64,000 bases of DNA. It comes from an uncultured Lachnospiraceae bacterium. Lineage in GTDB: Bacteria; Bacillota; Clostridia; Lachnospirales; Lachnospiraceae. Location of the stretch: NCBI GenBank assembly GCA_910589195.1, contig CAJUTC010000011.1:1-64000 (forward strand), given 5' to 3'. The notes under the pieces were generated by a model. The model did no database searches. It was not told where the DNA came from and saw nothing but the letters and a program-made list of their open reading frames with translations. This document shows, piece after piece, positions 27,570 through 36,443 of this stretch. The translations under genes were made by a program, and so were the position numbers. Position 1 is the stretch's first letter, and each line of letters begins with the position of its first letter.

Positions 27570-28352
27570 CTATCCCTCCTGAATCCGGTTTAATGACCAG
27601 ACACGGATATTGATGGGCTCAATCCCGCTGCCGCAATACTCGCAAAATTTACTGCCCAGCCTGCTTATAGGGGCGCCGCATTGAGGGCAGGTAACTGCCA
27701 TGGCCGTCTGACCAGACTGCAATTTTTCCCTGTCCTGAATATACATAAATTCCATATTATAACGTGTTTGGCGCATTCGCCGTTCCTCAAGAGGCGTGTT
27801 CTCCTTTTCCCCATGGCCTGCTTTCTGGATTTGCCACTCCTTTAGCCATTCTTCCCAGTACTCGTACCCAACCGCGGACTGCAATGTAATCACACAACAG
27901 CCTTCCCGTTTTTGGTAACGTGAAATTTCCGTTCTGTGCACCGTAATTTTTTGAAAATGTTCCCGAATCCCTCTTCGCTTATCATCCTCAATCCACAGTC
28001 CAATCTGGCTTCGCAAATCCTCTGATGCCTGCTGTAGCCGGCTTATATCCTGCATTTCCACTGCCGCCAGGCTGGCCTTTAACTGATTTTCTGACCGCTG
28101 GATCAGCTCTGCCAGGGAAAACTCCGGAAAATCCCGCTGGATTTGGGGCAGGCAAAGACTTGTCATACCCGAAACGGACTTAGGTGTGGTAGCCAGCCGA
28201 TCTTCCTGGCTCCGGATTCCTTCAATCAGTGAATCGGTGCCAAAGGCCAGCCTGGAAATCATCCGAAGCTTCCTCCGTATGGTAATATATAAGAAGCCTC
28301 CTCCTGCCACAATCACAAGCAGCAAAATTATGATAACTGTTTTTCCCACCAA
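27570..28352 (-). CDS. Membrane-anchored zinc-ribbon protein with Tim44-like domain
   Basis: The 260-residue protein has an N-terminal membrane helix (VIIILLLVIVAGGGFLYI), a central region (QIQRDFPEFSLAELIQRSENQLKAS and a beta-rich EISRYQKREGCCVITLQS part) similar in layout to Tim44/zinc-ribbon transport proteins, and a C-terminal zinc ribbon CPQCGAP..CEYCGSG. It ends 76 bases before the SPFH gene on the same strand and is probably part of the same transcription unit. The repeated use of zinc ribbons across the four neighbours suggests a shared assembly. The specific function is unknown. Confidence 0.75.
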   Translation of the reverse strand: MVGKTVIIILLLVIVAGGGFLYITIRRKLRMISRLAFGTDSLIEGIRSQEDRLATTPKSVSGMTSLCLPQIQRDFPEFSLAELIQRSENQLKASLAAVEMQDISRLQQASEDLRSQIGLWIEDDKRRGIREHFQKITVHRTEISRYQKREGCCVITLQSAVGYEYWEEWLKEWQIQKAGHGEKENTPLEERRMRQTRYNMEFMYIQDREKLQSGQTAMAVTCPQCGAPISRLGSKFCEYCGSGIEPINIRVWSLNRIQEG

Positions 28353-28556
28353 CCATCATCCTCCCTATCGCCTTTTGGCCTGATTTGCGCTCAGAGCGTG
28401 CGTAAAAGTTTAAAATCTCATTTCCGCCAGCAGACCTGTCCGCTACTATTATAAGCGTTCTGTAAATATTTGTCCATAGACCGGCTTTCGCAAACACAGG
28501 ATTCATTGGTTTCCGATGCGATTCACACCGGCTAGCCAGATAATCAATTGCGCAAA

Positions 28557-29396
28557 TTAGCTGTCCTTTTCCCATTCTTTGCGCATTAGCCCAATTTCTC
28601 TGGCATAACCATCCAGCTCGTTGGGCGTTTCCAGATAAAAAGGAAGCTTTCTCAGAGCCGGATGGCGCACTACCCTGGCTAATGCTTCAAGGCCAATAAA
28701 ACCCTCTCCGATTTTCGCATGCCGATCCTTTCTGGATCCAAGCGGATTGCGGCTGTCGTTCAGATGAATGGCTTTCAGGTTATTCAGGCCAATAATCCGG
28801 TCAAATTCGGTTATTACCTGATCCAAATGCCTGGCAATATCATACCCCCCATCCCAAACATGGCAGGTATCAAGACATACTCCCACATGGCTTTTATATT
28901 CTACCCGATCCATAATTTCCCGCAGCTCCTCAAACCTTCCCCCGATTTCACTGCCTTTTCCGGCCATGGTTTCCAAAAGTATCACTGTATGCTGTCCTGG
29001 TTTTATAATCTGATTCAGCATTTGTGAAATATAGGAAATTCCTGTTTCCACTCCCTGCCCAACGTGGCACCCCGGATGAAAATTATACATGTTTCCCGGA
29101 ATATATTCCATCCGGTTCAAATCGTCTGCCATCGTATCCCGTGCCAGGTTCCTCAGCCTTTCATCCTTTGAACAGGCATTTAAAATATATGGGGCATGGG
29201 CTAAAACAGGAGTAATTGCATGCGCGTCCGCCAATTTTAAAAACCGCTCCACATCTTCTGTTTTGATCTCCTTTGCCCTGGTTCCCCTGGGATTTCTAGT
29301 AAAAAATTGAAAGGTGTCTGCATGAATTGAAACAGCCGCCTTTCCCATAGACTCATATCCTTTTGATGATGATAAATGACATCCTATTTTCAGCAT
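28557..29396 (-). CDS. nfo: Endonuclease IV (AP endonuclease)
   Basis: Endonuclease IV cuts DNA at abasic sites during base excision repair, using three zinc ions. The 279-residue product has the family elements [14 protein letters not shown] at the N-terminus, [10 protein letters not shown], the metal-binding [10 protein letters not shown] near residue 110, [23 protein letters not shown] near 177, [13 protein letters not shown] and [10 protein letters not shown] near 230, and the C-terminal [10 protein letters not shown]. The frame begins 20 codons earlier, but the ATG at 29396 has AAGGAAGGA just upstream and matches the family start. It appears to be transcribed alone. Confidence 0.97.
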   Translation of the reverse strand: MLKIGCHLSSSKGYESMGKAAVSIHADTFQFFTRNPRGTRAKEIKTEDVERFLKLADAHAITPVLAHAPYILNACSKDERLRNLARDTMADDLNRMEYIPGNMYNFHPGCHVGQGVETGISYISQMLNQIIKPGQHTVILLETMAGKGSEIGGRFEELREIMDRVEYKSHVGVCLDTCHVWDGGYDIARHLDQVITEFDRIIGLNNLKAIHLNDSRNPLGSRKDRHAKIGEGFIGLEALARVVRHPALRKLPFYLETPNELDGYAREIGLMRKEWEKDS

Positions 29397-29561
29397 GATT
29401 CCTTCCTTATAATTATGTAAGGTACCGCCAATTGCCGTACTGTGTGTAAAACACATGATGGGATTTGCGATGCAAGCTCCCTTTGCCCGGCACGGTTAAC
29501 CTCTGCCAAGATTATTCCTTCATTGGCAGTACCTGATTCCTATCTTACCATCTTGTTTTGG

Positions 29562-29584
29562 CAGGGGCCGCAAACCGGCCCCTG
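29562..29584 (-). terminator. GC-rich hairpin downstream of the Cys-rich gene
   Basis: CAGGGGCCG and CGGCCCCTG form a perfect nine-pair stem with a five-base loop, 45 bases after the Cys-rich gene stop. No T run follows on the minus strand, so it is an imperfect terminator candidate. Confidence 0.5.
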
Positions 29585-29628
29585 TCTGTTTGACCGTAAG
29601 GTCTTACCTAATGGCGGTCTTTTGTTCA

Positions 29629-30063
29629 CTATGCACAGCCGCACCCATCATTGTGCCTGTCACCGCCATTGCCAAAGCCCAACGGAACGGGTCGGTTCCC
29701 ACAGAAAGGCGGAGGGCAGATAGTGCCACAACCGTTTCCACAATTGTTACCGCAGTTATTATCGCAGCAGTTGCCGCAACTGTTTCCACAGTTGTTGTCA
29801 CAGCAGTTGCCGCAGCCATTTCCACAGTTGTTGTCACAGCAGTTGCCGCAGCTATTTCCACAGTTGTTGTCACACCCGTTGCCGCAGCTATTTCCACAGT
29901 TGTTGTCACACCCGTTGTCGCAGCCGTTTCCGCAGACTACTCTGCAAACAGTCCTGCAGTTATTGGAGCAGCAATTACCACAGCCAGCTCCACAGTTATT
30001 TCCACAATGATTTCTGCAGCATCTGCAGCCAAAGCAACAATTACATCTTCCAAAGATACACAT
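29629..30063 (-). CDS. Cysteine-rich Cys-Gly-Asn repeat protein
   Basis: The 144-residue protein contains 39 cysteines (27 percent), nearly all in a four-residue rhythm C-x-x-x built from CGNx, CDNx and GNCC units. The core is a 12-residue repeat encoded by 36-base DNA units. A short tail rich in proline and glycine follows and ends DGCGCA. AAAGGAG lies nine bases before the ATG at 30063, and a sigma-K-like promoter lies upstream, so this strand is coding; the overlapping plus-strand frame is alanine- and valine-rich and has no such signals. There is no signal peptide or membrane segment. Cysteine-rich spore coat and exosporium proteins are the closest analogy; the function is unknown. Confidence 0.75.
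   Translation of the reverse strand: MCIFGRCNCCFGCRCCRNHCGNNCGAGCGNCCSNNCRTVCRVVCGNGCDNGCDNNCGNSCGNGCDNNCGNSCGNCCDNNCGNGCGNCCDNNCGNSCGNCCDNNCGNNCGNGCGTICPPPFCGNRPVPLGFGNGGDRHNDGCGCA
29735..29950 (-). repeat. 36-bp tandem repeat inside the Cys-rich gene
   Basis: TTTCCACAG-type units recur at 29783, 29819, 29855, 29891 and 29927, exactly 36 bases apart, with a further related unit at 29735 displaced by 48 bases. The units are in frame and encode the 12-residue Cys-Gly-Asn repeat, so copy number can change without a frameshift. Confidence 0.85.
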
Positions 30064-30098
30064 ATGATTGAACTCCTTTATTTTATATGGTTGTACTA

Positions 30099-30125
30099 TA
30101 TCATATGTGGACGAGAGGAATGTGT
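30099..30125 (-). promoter_or_regulatory. Sigma-K-like promoter of the Cys-rich gene
   Basis: On the minus strand AC (30125-30124) and CATATGATA (30107-30099) are 16 bases apart. This fits the mother-cell sigma-K pattern AC, about 16-17 bases, CATAnnnTA. The predicted start lies about 28 bases before the ATG. The pattern is short, so chance is possible. Confidence 0.45.
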
Positions 30126-31036
30126 TACAGTTGCCTTCTTATCTTTTTTCCACACGCCGGATCAATGGTCCGCACCGCAATCACCAGAAACAGAATAGCC
30201 AAAAGAATTTGCAGGCAGATGCTAAATGGAATCCACCCGTTTAAAACGGGATTGGCCTGTCGGTTTCCAAAGTGTTGTATTACCATGGAGGAAACCTCTT
30301 GATCTCCTACCTGGTTTCCAATCACCTGGTAAAAGGTTAATGCCGGATTCAACAATAGCAGATAAAAAAAGCCTCCGGAATTTACTTGTGAGGCAATTCC
30401 TCCTACCTGGTTTACGTATCTGGCGGCCCCCATCTGGGCTATGGACCAGACAAAAAAATTAATTGCGTATGTCCCTATCAGCAGGAAGCTTAAAAAGCCA
30501 TAGGAAAGAGCCGTCGCTACGGTAGAGCGCTTGCAGACCGCTGAAAAGCAAAGGCCTAAACTGGAAGAGAGCAATGCTACCGACAAATACAACAGTAAAA
30601 GAAGCCCCAGATCCTTTAACTGGATGCCTCCATATATGAAAACCAGCGAAATCACCGGAAAACTGGAAATTACCAAAAGCGCCATGTTAATCATGGAAGA
30701 AATTAATTTCCCCAATACGATTTCCACAGGCGTCATCTGTGTAGACAGCATTAGATTTAGGGTTTGCCGTTCCCGTTCTCCGCTGATACTCCCGGCAGTC
30801 AGCGCCGGCATGATAAAAATAAGCATCAGGAATTCAATCAGCGCAACAAATACGTACAGCCTAAGAAAGCTGGAGTATTGAATTTCCGCCGTCACCCTGC
30901 TCTGGGATGCCACGGAATACATATTTAAAAGAGCTACAAGCGCCAGAATGCTGTTAAACACCATCACCATAACCGGCAGCCGGATGCTTCGGCTACTGAC
31001 CGTCATCTCCCGCCTATAAACCGGGTTTCCCTTCAT
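30125..31036 (-). CDS. ABC-2 type transporter permease
   Basis: The 303-residue protein has six predicted membrane segments (for example VMVMVFNSILALVALLNMY, YVFVALIEFLMLIFIMPAL, LGLLLLLYLSVALLSSSLGLCF and ICLQILLAILFLVIAV) and the conserved SGERERQTLNLMLSTQM segment after the second, which is typical of ABC-2 permeases and couples to the ATPase. The start at 31036 follows AAAGGAGG at nine bases and lies inside the end of the ATPase gene, overlapping it by 23 bases in another frame. It is the last gene of the five-gene operon. The exported substrate is unknown. Confidence 0.88.
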   Translation of the reverse strand: MKGNPVYRREMTVSSRSIRLPVMVMVFNSILALVALLNMYSVASQSRVTAEIQYSSFLRLYVFVALIEFLMLIFIMPALTAGSISGERERQTLNLMLSTQMTPVEIVLGKLISSMINMALLVISSFPVISLVFIYGGIQLKDLGLLLLLYLSVALLSSSLGLCFSAVCKRSTVATALSYGFLSFLLIGTYAINFFVWSIAQMGAARYVNQVGGIASQVNSGGFFYLLLLNPALTFYQVIGNQVGDQEVSSMVIQHFGNRQANPVLNGWIPFSICLQILLAILFLVIAVRTIDPACGKKIRRQL

Positions 31037-31973
31037 ACAGAAGCTCCTCCTTTTCTTCATGATCCGTGATCTGTATAAACAGTGATTCCAGATTTCCCTG
31101 CTGTCGGAAAAATCCGTTCACTAAAACCTCCGCATCAATCATCTGCTGTAAAAGCAATGCCTCATCCTGATTATCCCCTGCAAACCCTACAGACAGGCAA
31201 TTGTCTTTAATCGAAATCGTCCGAACGCAGCTATGACTCCGCAAAATCGCCATGGCTTTTTCCATATTTTGGTATACCCGGATAATCAAGGGATTCGATT
31301 GATCCACCCGTTCTGTAATTTCCCGTATATTCCCGCTTACGATCATACGCCCCTGGTCAATAATGCCAATATCGGAACACATTTGATTCAGTTCTGAAAG
31401 GACATGAGAGCTGATAAAAATCGTCTTGCCCTGATCATTTAGTTCGCTCAGCAGCTCCCGAAACTCCAGACGGGTTCTGGGATCCAGTCCGGAAGCTGGT
31501 TCATCCAGTATCAGCAACTCTGGATCATGAATCAGTGCCCTGGCCAGGCAAAGCCTTTGCTTCATTCCTCTGGAAAGGCCATCCACATAAAAGTCTGTCC
31601 GCTCCTCCAGACCCACCTGTTCCAAAAGCAGGCTGCATCGTTTTCTTGCCATCAGGCCTTCCATTCCATAGCAGGAAGCAAAAAACTCCATATATTCCCG
31701 TACCTTTAAATTGTCATACACGCCAAAAACATCTGGTACATATCCGATTTTCCCTTTTACCTCTCTCTGGTTTTTCTGGGCATCCATTCCGTCAATTAAA
31801 ATTTGTCCGCTATCCGCCTTTAAAAGACCCATTAAAATCTTTATGGTAGTAGTCTTTCCCGCCCCGTTTGGGCCTACAAAGCCATATAGCGCTCTCTTCT
31901 TTACCTCCATTGACAGACCGTCCAATGCCGGATATTTTCCATATGTCTTTTTCAGGTTTTTAATCTGAAGCAT
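31014..31973 (-). CDS. ABC transporter ATP-binding protein
   Basis: This cytosolic ATPase (319 residues) energises the adjacent permease. It shows Walker A GPNGAGKTTT near residue 38, a Q-loop region IGYVPDVFGVYDN, the signature LSRGMKQRLCLARAL near 130, Walker B LLILDEP, and the switch histidine in FISSHVLSE. The signature has LSRGM instead of LSGGQ, usual for ABC-2 export ATPases. The open frame begins 12 codons earlier; the ATG at 31973 has GGAGG five bases upstream and matches the family N-terminus. It follows the 855-residue membrane protein gene by 50 bases. Confidence 0.95.
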   Translation of the reverse strand: MLQIKNLKKTYGKYPALDGLSMEVKKRALYGFVGPNGAGKTTTIKILMGLLKADSGQILIDGMDAQKNQREVKGKIGYVPDVFGVYDNLKVREYMEFFASCYGMEGLMARKRCSLLLEQVGLEERTDFYVDGLSRGMKQRLCLARALIHDPELLILDEPASGLDPRTRLEFRELLSELNDQGKTIFISSHVLSELNQMCSDIGIIDQGRMIVSGNIREITERVDQSNPLIIRVYQNMEKAMAILRSHSCVRTISIKDNCLSVGFAGDNQDEALLLQQMIDAEVLVNGFFRQQGNLESLFIQITDHEEKEELLYEGKPGL

Positions 31974-32023
31974 GATTTCCTCCATTCTGCCGCATTCTCC
32001 ATATGCCAAAGCGGGATAATCGT

Positions 32024-34591
32024 TTATTCGTTCTTTCTCCCCACTACGGCAACTACCGGAAGCGAAAGATCCAGGGTATAATCCCCGGGCGTATCATATG
32101 CGTATTTCACTGTAATTCGGTTTTCTCCGGAAAGGTACGGTTCCAACTGCCAGTGGATAAATTCCCTCTGGCTGCTGTCCATCTTATCAAAATTCTCTGT
32201 TTCGTAGTTATAAAAATAAAGATCCCCGGCAAATACGGATATTCCGCCGTTCCCGGAATTTTCTGTAAATTCTTCAGAAGCTGGAAGAAACGTAAGCTTT
32301 TCCACTGTAATATCCCCTCCCAGGGAATATTCCAGCGTAAGAGGCGACAGGCCATTCATTGTATTTTTTCCGGCACTGTAAATGCCGCTGACCAAATTGG
32401 CTGAAATTTCCGCAAATGTACGGTAAATCTGTTCTCCTTTCCGGTAGTCCGCGTCTACCGCCGCCGTATACAGCGTAAGGCCATCTGTTTCATACCCCTC
32501 TTCCAATAAAAACTGATTCTGTTCCTCCCCTGCCGGAAACGCCACTACTCTGGCTCCGTGAGGGTAACCAGACAGGAAATACTCCAGATAAAATTCCAGA
32601 AGATTGGAGCGTTTTAAGGAATCCATATACTCCTTGGAATTTGTATCCGGCTTTTCAAATTGATCGTTTCCGGCTACAAAATCTGCTACGGCAAAGGAGC
32701 GGATCAATGGGTAATAAAATACCGGCTGTTCATCCAGCACCAATGTTTCCCCTGCCTTTAATGACTCAAACGGAACAATGGCATTGGAACATAAAACAGC
32801 CCCCCGTTTCAAGTCGATTCCAAGCTGGTTGGTAATTGTCCCGGTGATTTTTGCGTCGAAATACGTTACAGATCCGGTAATCCCAAGATATTCTTTATTT
32901 TCCTCACGCTTTTCCAGCCGAAAATAATTAGGGGCGAATACCTCCACATCCTGCACTGATAACCAGGTTCTCTCGGTTCCATGAAAAATATTAATATTTG
33001 CCTTTTCTTCCCCTGTAAACTGGGTAAACCTGGCCATATCCGTTCCGGCGGAACGAACCAGTGGCCGAATATCGTAAGAAGCATCCAGTCCCACGGAATA
33101 CGGCTTATTATAGGGGGTACGCATATTCAGATAAACGGAGGAAACCACTGTATCCCCGGAATAATCCTGTACAGAAGCATAGTTAAAAAAGGTATTTTCA
33201 AACCGGGTCCTGCTGCCCATTAAGTAAATCATCCCACTGCAGAACAAGGAAAGCAGCACCGTCAGCACCCCGTAATGCATCCGCATCTCCCGTTGTTTTA
33301 AGAAGAAATAAAGACCGGGACCCACCAGAAGAATATAGAAAAAAATCATAATGGCATACAGGGATATCTTGGGGAGTTTCTCTACGGAACCGGAATTCAG
33401 CATACTCTGAACAGCCCAATAAATACTGCTTCCCCCGTCATAAAGGTATTCTGCCAGCTCCCGAATTCGTTCTTCTCCCAAAAGCTTGGTAAATAATTTA
33501 TCTACATATCCGTGCTCTTCACAAAAACTACTGATATCGCAAAAATCATAGGCAGCTACCGCAATCATCCCCTTTTCCTTTCTGACTGCGGACAGAACCG
33601 GAAAGCCGTCGCTAGAAAGCACCGCGTTCCCTTCTTTCAGCTCCACATGCGTAGCCATCAGGGGCAGGCGCACATCAGAGGGGCCAAAAATCGCGAATTC
33701 ATCACCCATATTAATGACCCGCTCTTCCGGTTCCAAAAGCTCCCCTTCCAACTCGTATTCCAGAAATGTTTCAACGGCCTCCTGCCCGCCTGCCCCGGTT
33801 CCTAATATCAAAATCCCACCTCGGCTAACCCACTCATTAATCGTATCGGTCTGCCAGGTACTGAAACGTCGGATATCGTAATTGGTAATTAAAAGCACAT
33901 CCAACTGATCCAGGCCGATTGCCTGCCATGGAATGCTTCCCGCAACCATGGCGCATGTTCTTGTTCTCAGGGTGCTGTGAAGGATCCCCACATCGTTCAA
34001 ATATTCCAGCTTATCCTGGGAATCGCTTAAGGTTCCGATTAAAAGCTCTGGGGTATCCTGGCGGATATTCATCTTCAAACGTTTTTGCAGTATTTGATTT
34101 TCATCCGAATCATATAATTTTACATATAATTGATCCGCCCGAAGACCCAGGGGAATATTAAAATTAATTTGGATCGTCGCTGCCCCTTCCAGTTCCACCG
34201 GATATTCATACTCATAAATATTAAAATCCGACTCCATGGATTTCATCATTACACTACCGCTAAATGGCTCTGCCTGCTGATTGGTCAGTGTTACATAAAC
34301 AGGAAGATATCTGCCGCCTTTGGCCATGTTGTCATAACCATAACTGGCTTCCATGGCTACCGGAGAATTTTTGTAGCCGTAAGCAGCGTTCACCGTTTCT
34401 GCTTCCGGCTCCTCCACGCTCCCCCCGTCCTGGATTTTGGACTGGGCCCAAACGGTATCAATCCCCCCTGGCTGATGGCCGCCACCCGCCACCCAGGCTT
34501 TGGCGCCTTCTCCAAAGGGCACTGTAAACAATGAAAGAAGGGCAAGCACAGCTACTGCCGCCCTTGCCTGCATTCGTTTTCTTACTCTCAT
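32024..34591 (-). CDS. Large exported membrane protein of an ABC operon
   Basis: The 855-residue protein has a signal-like N-terminus (AAVAVLALLSLFTVPFG), a long extracytoplasmic region, and two membrane segments near residues 395-450 (LYAIMIFFYILLVGPGLYFF and a second after a short RMHYG loop). After about residue 215 there is an amidotransferase-like fold pattern (LDVLLITNYDIRRFSTWQTDTINEWVSRGGILILGTG broken by loops), as in GldG/DUF4350-type auxiliary proteins of ABC-2 transporters. A second large beta-rich region follows the membrane segments. It starts six bases after the histidine kinase stop, with a weak ribosome site, which suggests translational coupling. Its exact function is not recognised. 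Confidence 0.7.
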   Translation of the reverse strand: MRVRKRMQARAAVAVLALLSLFTVPFGEGAKAWVAGGGHQPGGIDTVWAQSKIQDGGSVEEPEAETVNAAYGYKNSPVAMEASYGYDNMAKGGRYLPVYVTLTNQQAEPFSGSVMMKSMESDFNIYEYEYPVELEGAATIQINFNIPLGLRADQLYVKLYDSDENQILQKRLKMNIRQDTPELLIGTLSDSQDKLEYLNDVGILHSTLRTRTCAMVAGSIPWQAIGLDQLDVLLITNYDIRRFSTWQTDTINEWVSRGGILILGTGAGGQEAVETFLEYELEGELLEPEERVINMGDEFAIFGPSDVRLPLMATHVELKEGNAVLSSDGFPVLSAVRKEKGMIAVAAYDFCDISSFCEEHGYVDKLFTKLLGEERIRELAEYLYDGGSSIYWAVQSMLNSGSVEKLPKISLYAIMIFFYILLVGPGLYFFLKQREMRMHYGVLTVLLSLFCSGMIYLMGSRTRFENTFFNYASVQDYSGDTVVSSVYLNMRTPYNKPYSVGLDASYDIRPLVRSAGTDMARFTQFTGEEKANINIFHGTERTWLSVQDVEVFAPNYFRLEKREENKEYLGITGSVTYFDAKITGTITNQLGIDLKRGAVLCSNAIVPFESLKAGETLVLDEQPVFYYPLIRSFAVADFVAGNDQFEKPDTNSKEYMDSLKRSNLLEFYLEYFLSGYPHGARVVAFPAGEEQNQFLLEEGYETDGLTLYTAAVDADYRKGEQIYRTFAEISANLVSGIYSAGKNTMNGLSPLTLEYSLGGDITVEKLTFLPASEEFTENSGNGGISVFAGDLYFYNYETENFDKMDSSQREFIHWQLEPYLSGENRITVKYAYDTPGDYTLDLSLPVVAVVGRKNE

Positions 34592-34597
34592 AGGCTT

Positions 34598-35734
34598 TTA
34601 CCCAATCTTTCCAAAATTTTCCTTGTTAATATCAAAATGTATCTTCAGCTTTACCGTAAATATGGTTCCATTTAAATCACTTGATACCTGTATGGTGCCT
34701 CCATGCATCTCTACAATATTTTTCGCAATCGCAAGGCCCAGGCCGGTTCCTCCTGTAGCCGTTGAGCGGGACTGCTCCACCCGGTAAAACTTATGAAACA
34801 GATGAGGCAGATCTTCTTTTGGGATCACGTGTCCGTAATTTGTTACTGATACCGTAACGATCTCTTCTTCTGCGTGAACCCTTACCAAAATCCGCTTTCC
34901 CTCCGCTCCATATTTAATCGCGTTATTAATCAGATTGTCAAACAGGCGGGCTAATAAATTCCCATCTGCCAAAATCACCTGCGCCGGAACATTTGATTTT
35001 AATTCATAGGTCAGGTTATGATCTGCAAAGCTGGGATAAAACTCCTCCAAAAGTTGGCTCAGCAATTTTATCACATCTACCTGGGTTACCTTCATGGCTA
35101 CCTTTCCGTAGGTCATCTTAGTAAAACCAAACAGATCCTCGATCAGTTTTTCCAGCCTCTTTGCTTTTGTATACGCAATTTCGATATATTTTTTTTCCGC
35201 TTCTGCCGGAAGCTGGCCGCTTTTATCTCCGGATAAAATTTCCAGATATCCAATAATGGAAGTCAGCGGGGTTCTTAAATCATGGGCAATATTTGTGATC
35301 AGCTCATTTTTTGTCCGCTCCGATTCCCGTTCCCTATCCATCAGTTCCCGGATATCCCCCACCATTTTATTTAAATTCGCGGCCATGGCGGAAAATTCAT
35401 CATCCCCTACTACTTCAATGGCCGTATTTAAGTCACCTTCTGAGATATTCTGCACGGCTGCGGATATTTTTCCCATATAAACCATGGATTTATGCTGCAG
35501 GAACAGGAAGGAAACCGAAAATATGGCAATTCCCAAAAGAACGCATAGCAAAATTCCCACAATACCTTCCTTCTCCCATGTGAAAAAGAGAAGCAGCCGG
35601 CTTTCCTTATCTGCTTCCCTTAAATAACCAGAAATAATAGAAAGATTGGTTACCAGAAAAATTTCTACCATACCGGCGATTAAGGCACTATATCCGATAT
35701 TAACAGCCATGCGCCCATAAAAACGCCTGCTCAT
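34598..35734 (-). CDS. Sensor histidine kinase
   Basis: About 378 residues: two membrane segments flank a short extracytoplasmic loop, then a HAMP region (ISAAVQNISEGDLNTAIE), an H box with the phosphorylated histidine in NIAHDLRTPLTSIIGY, and a HATPase domain with NLINNAIKYG, and GGTGLGLAIAKNIVEMHGG. It resembles VanS/PhoR-type kinases. A TTG at 35749 is an alternative start overlapping the response regulator; I use the ATG at 35734 because it is five codons inside and TTG has no strong site, but neither start is well supported. It pairs with the adjacent response regulator. Confidence 0.93.
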   Translation of the reverse strand: MSRRFYGRMAVNIGYSALIAGMVEIFLVTNLSIISGYLREADKESRLLLFFTWEKEGIVGILLCVLLGIAIFSVSFLFLQHKSMVYMGKISAAVQNISEGDLNTAIEVVGDDEFSAMAANLNKMVGDIRELMDRERESERTKNELITNIAHDLRTPLTSIIGYLEILSGDKSGQLPAEAEKKYIEIAYTKAKRLEKLIEDLFGFTKMTYGKVAMKVTQVDVIKLLSQLLEEFYPSFADHNLTYELKSNVPAQVILADGNLLARLFDNLINNAIKYGAEGKRILVRVHAEEEIVTVSVTNYGHVIPKEDLPHLFHKFYRVEQSRSTATGGTGLGLAIAKNIVEMHGGTIQVSSDLNGTIFTVKLKIHFDINKENFGKIG

Positions 35735-35738
35735 ATCT

Positions 35739-36443
35739 CTATTTTTCAATCTTATACCCTACTCCCCATACTGTTGTTATAATTTTATTCTGCCTGGTAT
35801 CCTCCTTCATTTTCCCTCTCAGGCGGCGGATATGTACCATAACTGTATTATTAGCCTCATATACCTTCTCATTCCATACATTCTCAAAAATCTCATCCGT
35901 GCTGAATACCCGTCCCGGGTTAGATGCCAGCAAATATAAGATATCAAACTCTATAGGTGTCAGCTTAATTTCTTCCCCATCAACGGTAACTTTATGGTTA
36001 TCCTTATTAATCGTCAGCTCCTTAATGGAAATTTCATTTTTCCCCGACTCGTGGACGTTGCTGTTTGGATTTAGCTGGGTATAGCGGCGAAGCTGGGATT
36101 TCACCCGGGCTGTTAATTCCAGGGGATTAAACGGTTTGGTCACATAGTCATCCGCCCCGGTTCCAAGCCCTAAAATCTTATCCAAATCTGTAGACTTGGC
36201 GCTTAACATAATGATCGGGATATTATTGGTTTCCCGTATTTTCTTACACATCTCAAGCCCATTCATCCCTGGCATCATAATATCCAAAAGCACCAGATGG
36301 ATTTCCTCTTTCTCCAAAATCCCAAGGCCTTCCTCCGCATTATTCGCTTTCAGTACCTTATATCCATCACTTACCAGATAAATTTCAATTAAATCCGCAA
36401 TCTCCTTTTCATCATCGACAACTAAAATTCGGGTTTCTGCCAT
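35739..36443 (-). CDS. OmpR/PhoB family response regulator
   Basis: The 234-residue protein has a receiver domain with acidic pair DDEKE at the N-terminus, the phospho-acceptor aspartate in LVLLDIMMPGMNG near residue 54, the threonine/lysine switch (MLSAKS and YVTKPFNPLEL), and a C-terminal winged-helix domain (LTPIEFDILYLLASNPGRVFS and VHIRRLRGKM). AAGGAGG precedes the ATG. It heads the operon with its kinase, the 855-residue membrane protein and the ABC exporter, so it probably controls that exporter in response to a cell-envelope signal. Direct repeats upstream are candidate binding sites. Confidence 0.96.
   Translation of the reverse strand: MAETRILVVDDEKEIADLIEIYLVSDGYKVLKANNAEEGLGILEKEEIHLVLLDIMMPGMNGLEMCKKIRETNNIPIIMLSAKSTDLDKILGLGTGADDYVTKPFNPLELTARVKSQLRRYTQLNPNSNVHESGKNEISIKELTINKDNHKVTVDGEEIKLTPIEFDILYLLASNPGRVFSTDEIFENVWNEKVYEANNTVMVHIRRLRGKMKEDTRQNKIITTVWGVGYKIEK

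Noticed and set aside
29735..29950. Regular 36-base repeats that could suggest a CRISPR array
   Set aside because: The repeats are contiguous with no unique spacers, they are in frame and coding, and there are no cas genes.
29590..30198. A 202-codon plus-strand frame rich in valine, alanine and threonine opposite the Cys-rich gene
   Set aside because: It is the shadow of the 36-base repeat. Only the minus strand has a good ribosome site and promoter pattern, and the plus frame runs into the permease gene.
30531..30881. Many long frames opposite the ABC, kinase and polyphosphate genes on the plus strand
   Set aside because: They lie entirely within well-supported genes on the other strand, and lack ribosome sites and recognisable domains.
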